From Burkholderiales bacterium (lineage in GTDB: Bacteria > Pseudomonadota > Gammaproteobacteria > Burkholderiales > SG8-39): a stretch of DNA of 6,518 bases. Below are positions 5,321 through 6,518 of the stretch, piece after piece (the stretch's first letter is position 1; each line of letters begins with the position of its first letter). The notes under the pieces are model-generated. The model had not been told where the DNA came from. It saw only the letters and a program-made list of their open reading frames with translations, and ran no database searches. The position numbers were made by a program, and so were the translations under genes. The DNA is taken from the NCBI GenBank assembly GCA_005777205.1, contig SXNB01000183.1, forward strand, positions 1 through 6,518, in the 5' to 3' direction.

Positions 5321-6518
5321 ATGGATCGCATCAAGACCAAGGAACTGACTGGCGCCGAGATCGTCGTGCGCTGCCTCCAGGCCGAGGGTGTCGATTACAT
5401 CTTTGGCTATCCCGGGGGCGCCGTCCTCTGGATCTACGACGAACTGTTCAAGCAGGACAAGGTGCGCCACGTCCTGGTGCGCCACGAGCAGGGCGCGGCG
5501 CACGCCGCCGACGCCTATTCGCGGTCCTCGGAGAAGGTCGGTGTCTGCCTGGTGACTTCGGGCCCCGGCCTGACCAACGCGGTGACCGGCATCGCCACCG
5601 CGTACATGGACTCCATCCCGATGGTGATCCTCAGCGGCCAGGTGCCGACGCACGCCATTGGCGAGGATGCGTTCCAGGAATGCGATGCGGTCGGCATCAC
5701 GCGACCCTGCGTCAAGCACAACTTCCTGGTCAAGGACATCCGCGACCTTGCAGTGAGTATGAAAAAGGCGTTCCACATCGCCACCACCGGCCGGCCCGGC
5801 CCGGTGCTGGTGGACATTCCCAAGGACATCACGGCGCAGCGCCACGAGTTTCACTACCCGGACTCGGTCTCGATGCGCTCCTACAACCCCGTCACCAAGG
5901 GCCACGCCGGGCAGATCAAGAAGGCCGTCGCCCTGCTGCAGGAGGCCACGCGGCCGATGGTCTACGCCGGCGGCGGGGTGATCCTGTCCAACGCCTCGGC
6001 GCAGTTGCAGGAACTGGTGAAGACGATGGGCTTCCCCTGCACCAACACGCTGATGGGGCTGGGAGGCTATCCCGGCACCGACGCGCAGTCCCTCGGCATG
6101 CTCGGGATGCATGGCACCTACGAGGCCAACATGGCCATGCAGCACTGCGACGTGCTGCTCGCCATCGGCGCGCGTTTCGACGACCGCGTTATCGGCGACC
6201 CGAAACATTTCGCACAGAACCCGCGCAAGATCATCCACATCGACATCGATCCGTCGTCCATCTCCAAGCGCGTCAAGGTGGACGTTCCCATCGTCGGCAA
6301 CATCCCCGACGTGCTGCGGGAAATCCTCAAGCAGGTCGACGCACGGAAAGCGGACCAGCCGGCGCTGAAATCGTGGTGGAAGCAGATCGAGGAATGGCGC
6401 GGCAAGGACTGCCTCAAGTACGACCGTAAGTCGAAAATCATCAAGCCGCAGTTTGTGCTGGAGAAGCTCTACGAGGTTACCGGTGGCGATGCCATCATCA
6501 CCTCGGACGTCGGCCAGC
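5321..6518 (+). CDS. ilvB: Acetolactate synthase large (catalytic) subunit, 3' end beyond window
   Basis: This is the thiamine-diphosphate enzyme that joins two pyruvates, or pyruvate and 2-oxobutyrate, in the first shared step of valine, leucine and isoleucine synthesis; the gene is also often called ilvI in this group. The first 399 residues are present of roughly 570-590 usual. The N-terminal cofactor domain (about 8-172) has FGYPGGAV (28-35), the catalytic glutamate E56 in RHEQGAAHAADAY, TSGPGLTNAVTGIA, and GRPGPVLVDIPKD (157-169). The middle domain (about 190-345) has GARFDDRV and IIHIDIDPSSISKRVKVDVP. The third domain begins with GGDAIITSDVGQ at the window edge; its GDG metal motif is outside. 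The ATG at 5321 is the only in-frame start nearby and has no clear ribosome site. It is divergent from the sigma operon; ilvN and ilvC would be expected downstream. Confidence 0.96.
   Translation, partial: MDRIKTKELTGAEIVVRCLQAEGVDYIFGYPGGAVLWIYDELFKQDKVRHVLVRHEQGAAHAADAYSRSSEKVGVCLVTSGPGLTNAVTGIATAYMDSIPMVILSGQVPTHAIGEDAFQECDAVGITRPCVKHNFLVKDIRDLAVSMKKAFHIATTGRPGPVLVDIPKDITAQRHEFHYPDSVSMRSYNPVTKGHAGQIKKAVALLQEATRPMVYAGGGVILSNASAQLQELVKTMGFPCTNTLMGLGGYPGTDAQSLGMLGMHGTYEANMAMQHCDVLLAIGARFDDRVIGDPKHFAQNPRKIIHIDIDPSSISKRVKVDVPIVGNIPDVLREILKQVDARKADQPALKSWWKQIEEWRGKDCLKYDRKSKIIKPQFVLEKLYEVTGGDAIITSDVGQ

Noticed and set aside
5290..5330. Possible attenuator leader peptide starting ATG GTT TTC CCC ATT before ilvB
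   Set aside because: It has a few branched-chain codons but no stop: the frame runs over 370 codons inside ilvB out of frame, so it cannot work as a classical leader peptide.
5048..6238. A 396-codon open frame on the minus strand opposite ilvB, reaching into the sigma gene
   Set aside because: It is antisense to the well-conserved acetolactate synthase, its composition (rich in H, R, G, V) is typical of GC-rich shadow frames, and it resembles no family I know.
1..6518. tRNA or rRNA genes, CRISPR arrays, phage attachment sites
   Set aside because: No spaced direct repeats, no tRNA-like cloverleaf and no rRNA-like conserved segments were seen in the short gaps between genes; the window is almost wholly protein coding.

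Overview
The window is about two-thirds GC and densely packed, with eight genes and no unexplained gap longer than about 140 bases. The proteins look betaproteobacterial. The clearest signs are an acetolactate synthase ending in an ARK-IIHIDIDP-like segment followed by KRVKVDVPIVG, an ECF-type sigma factor followed by DUF3619, DUF3106 and RDD genes, and the divergent pepA / lptF-lptG pair. This is a family-level judgement made by eye, not from a search.

Left part (1-3207). The start of a leucyl aminopeptidase gene (pepA) runs leftward from a TTG codon at 936. At about base 132 the aminopeptidase sequence stops abruptly, just before the metal-binding core. The reading frame continues into a segment that looks like the C-terminal part of an IS21-family transposase (IstA). 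pepA is therefore either genuinely broken by a mobile-element rearrangement or the left edge is an assembly chimera. Divergent from it, 40 bases away, lie lptF and lptG, the two membrane subunits of the lipopolysaccharide export ABC transporter LptB2FG.

Middle part (3197-5181). Four genes on the minus strand form a tight operon, read from right to left: an ECF-like sigma factor with an apparent CTG start, a small single-span membrane protein (DUF3619), a secreted helical protein (DUF3106) and a three- or four-span RDD-family membrane protein. The junctions are 9 bases apart, 28 bases overlapping and 3 bases apart. The last gene overlaps the end of lptG tail-to-tail by 11 bases. The layout of sigma factor, cytoplasm-to-periplasm single-span protein and periplasmic helical protein is the layout of sigma/anti-sigma/sensor modules such as CnrH-CnrY-CnrX, which suggests an envelope-sensing regulatory unit. 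The DUF3106 protein also has a regular 18-residue repeat in six units.

Right part (5182-6518). A 139-base divergent control region separates the sigma operon from ilvB/ilvI, the catalytic subunit of acetolactate synthase (branched-chain amino acid synthesis), which runs off the right edge. The control region holds a sigma70-like promoter candidate and a 9-base-pair hairpin just before the ilvB start codon.
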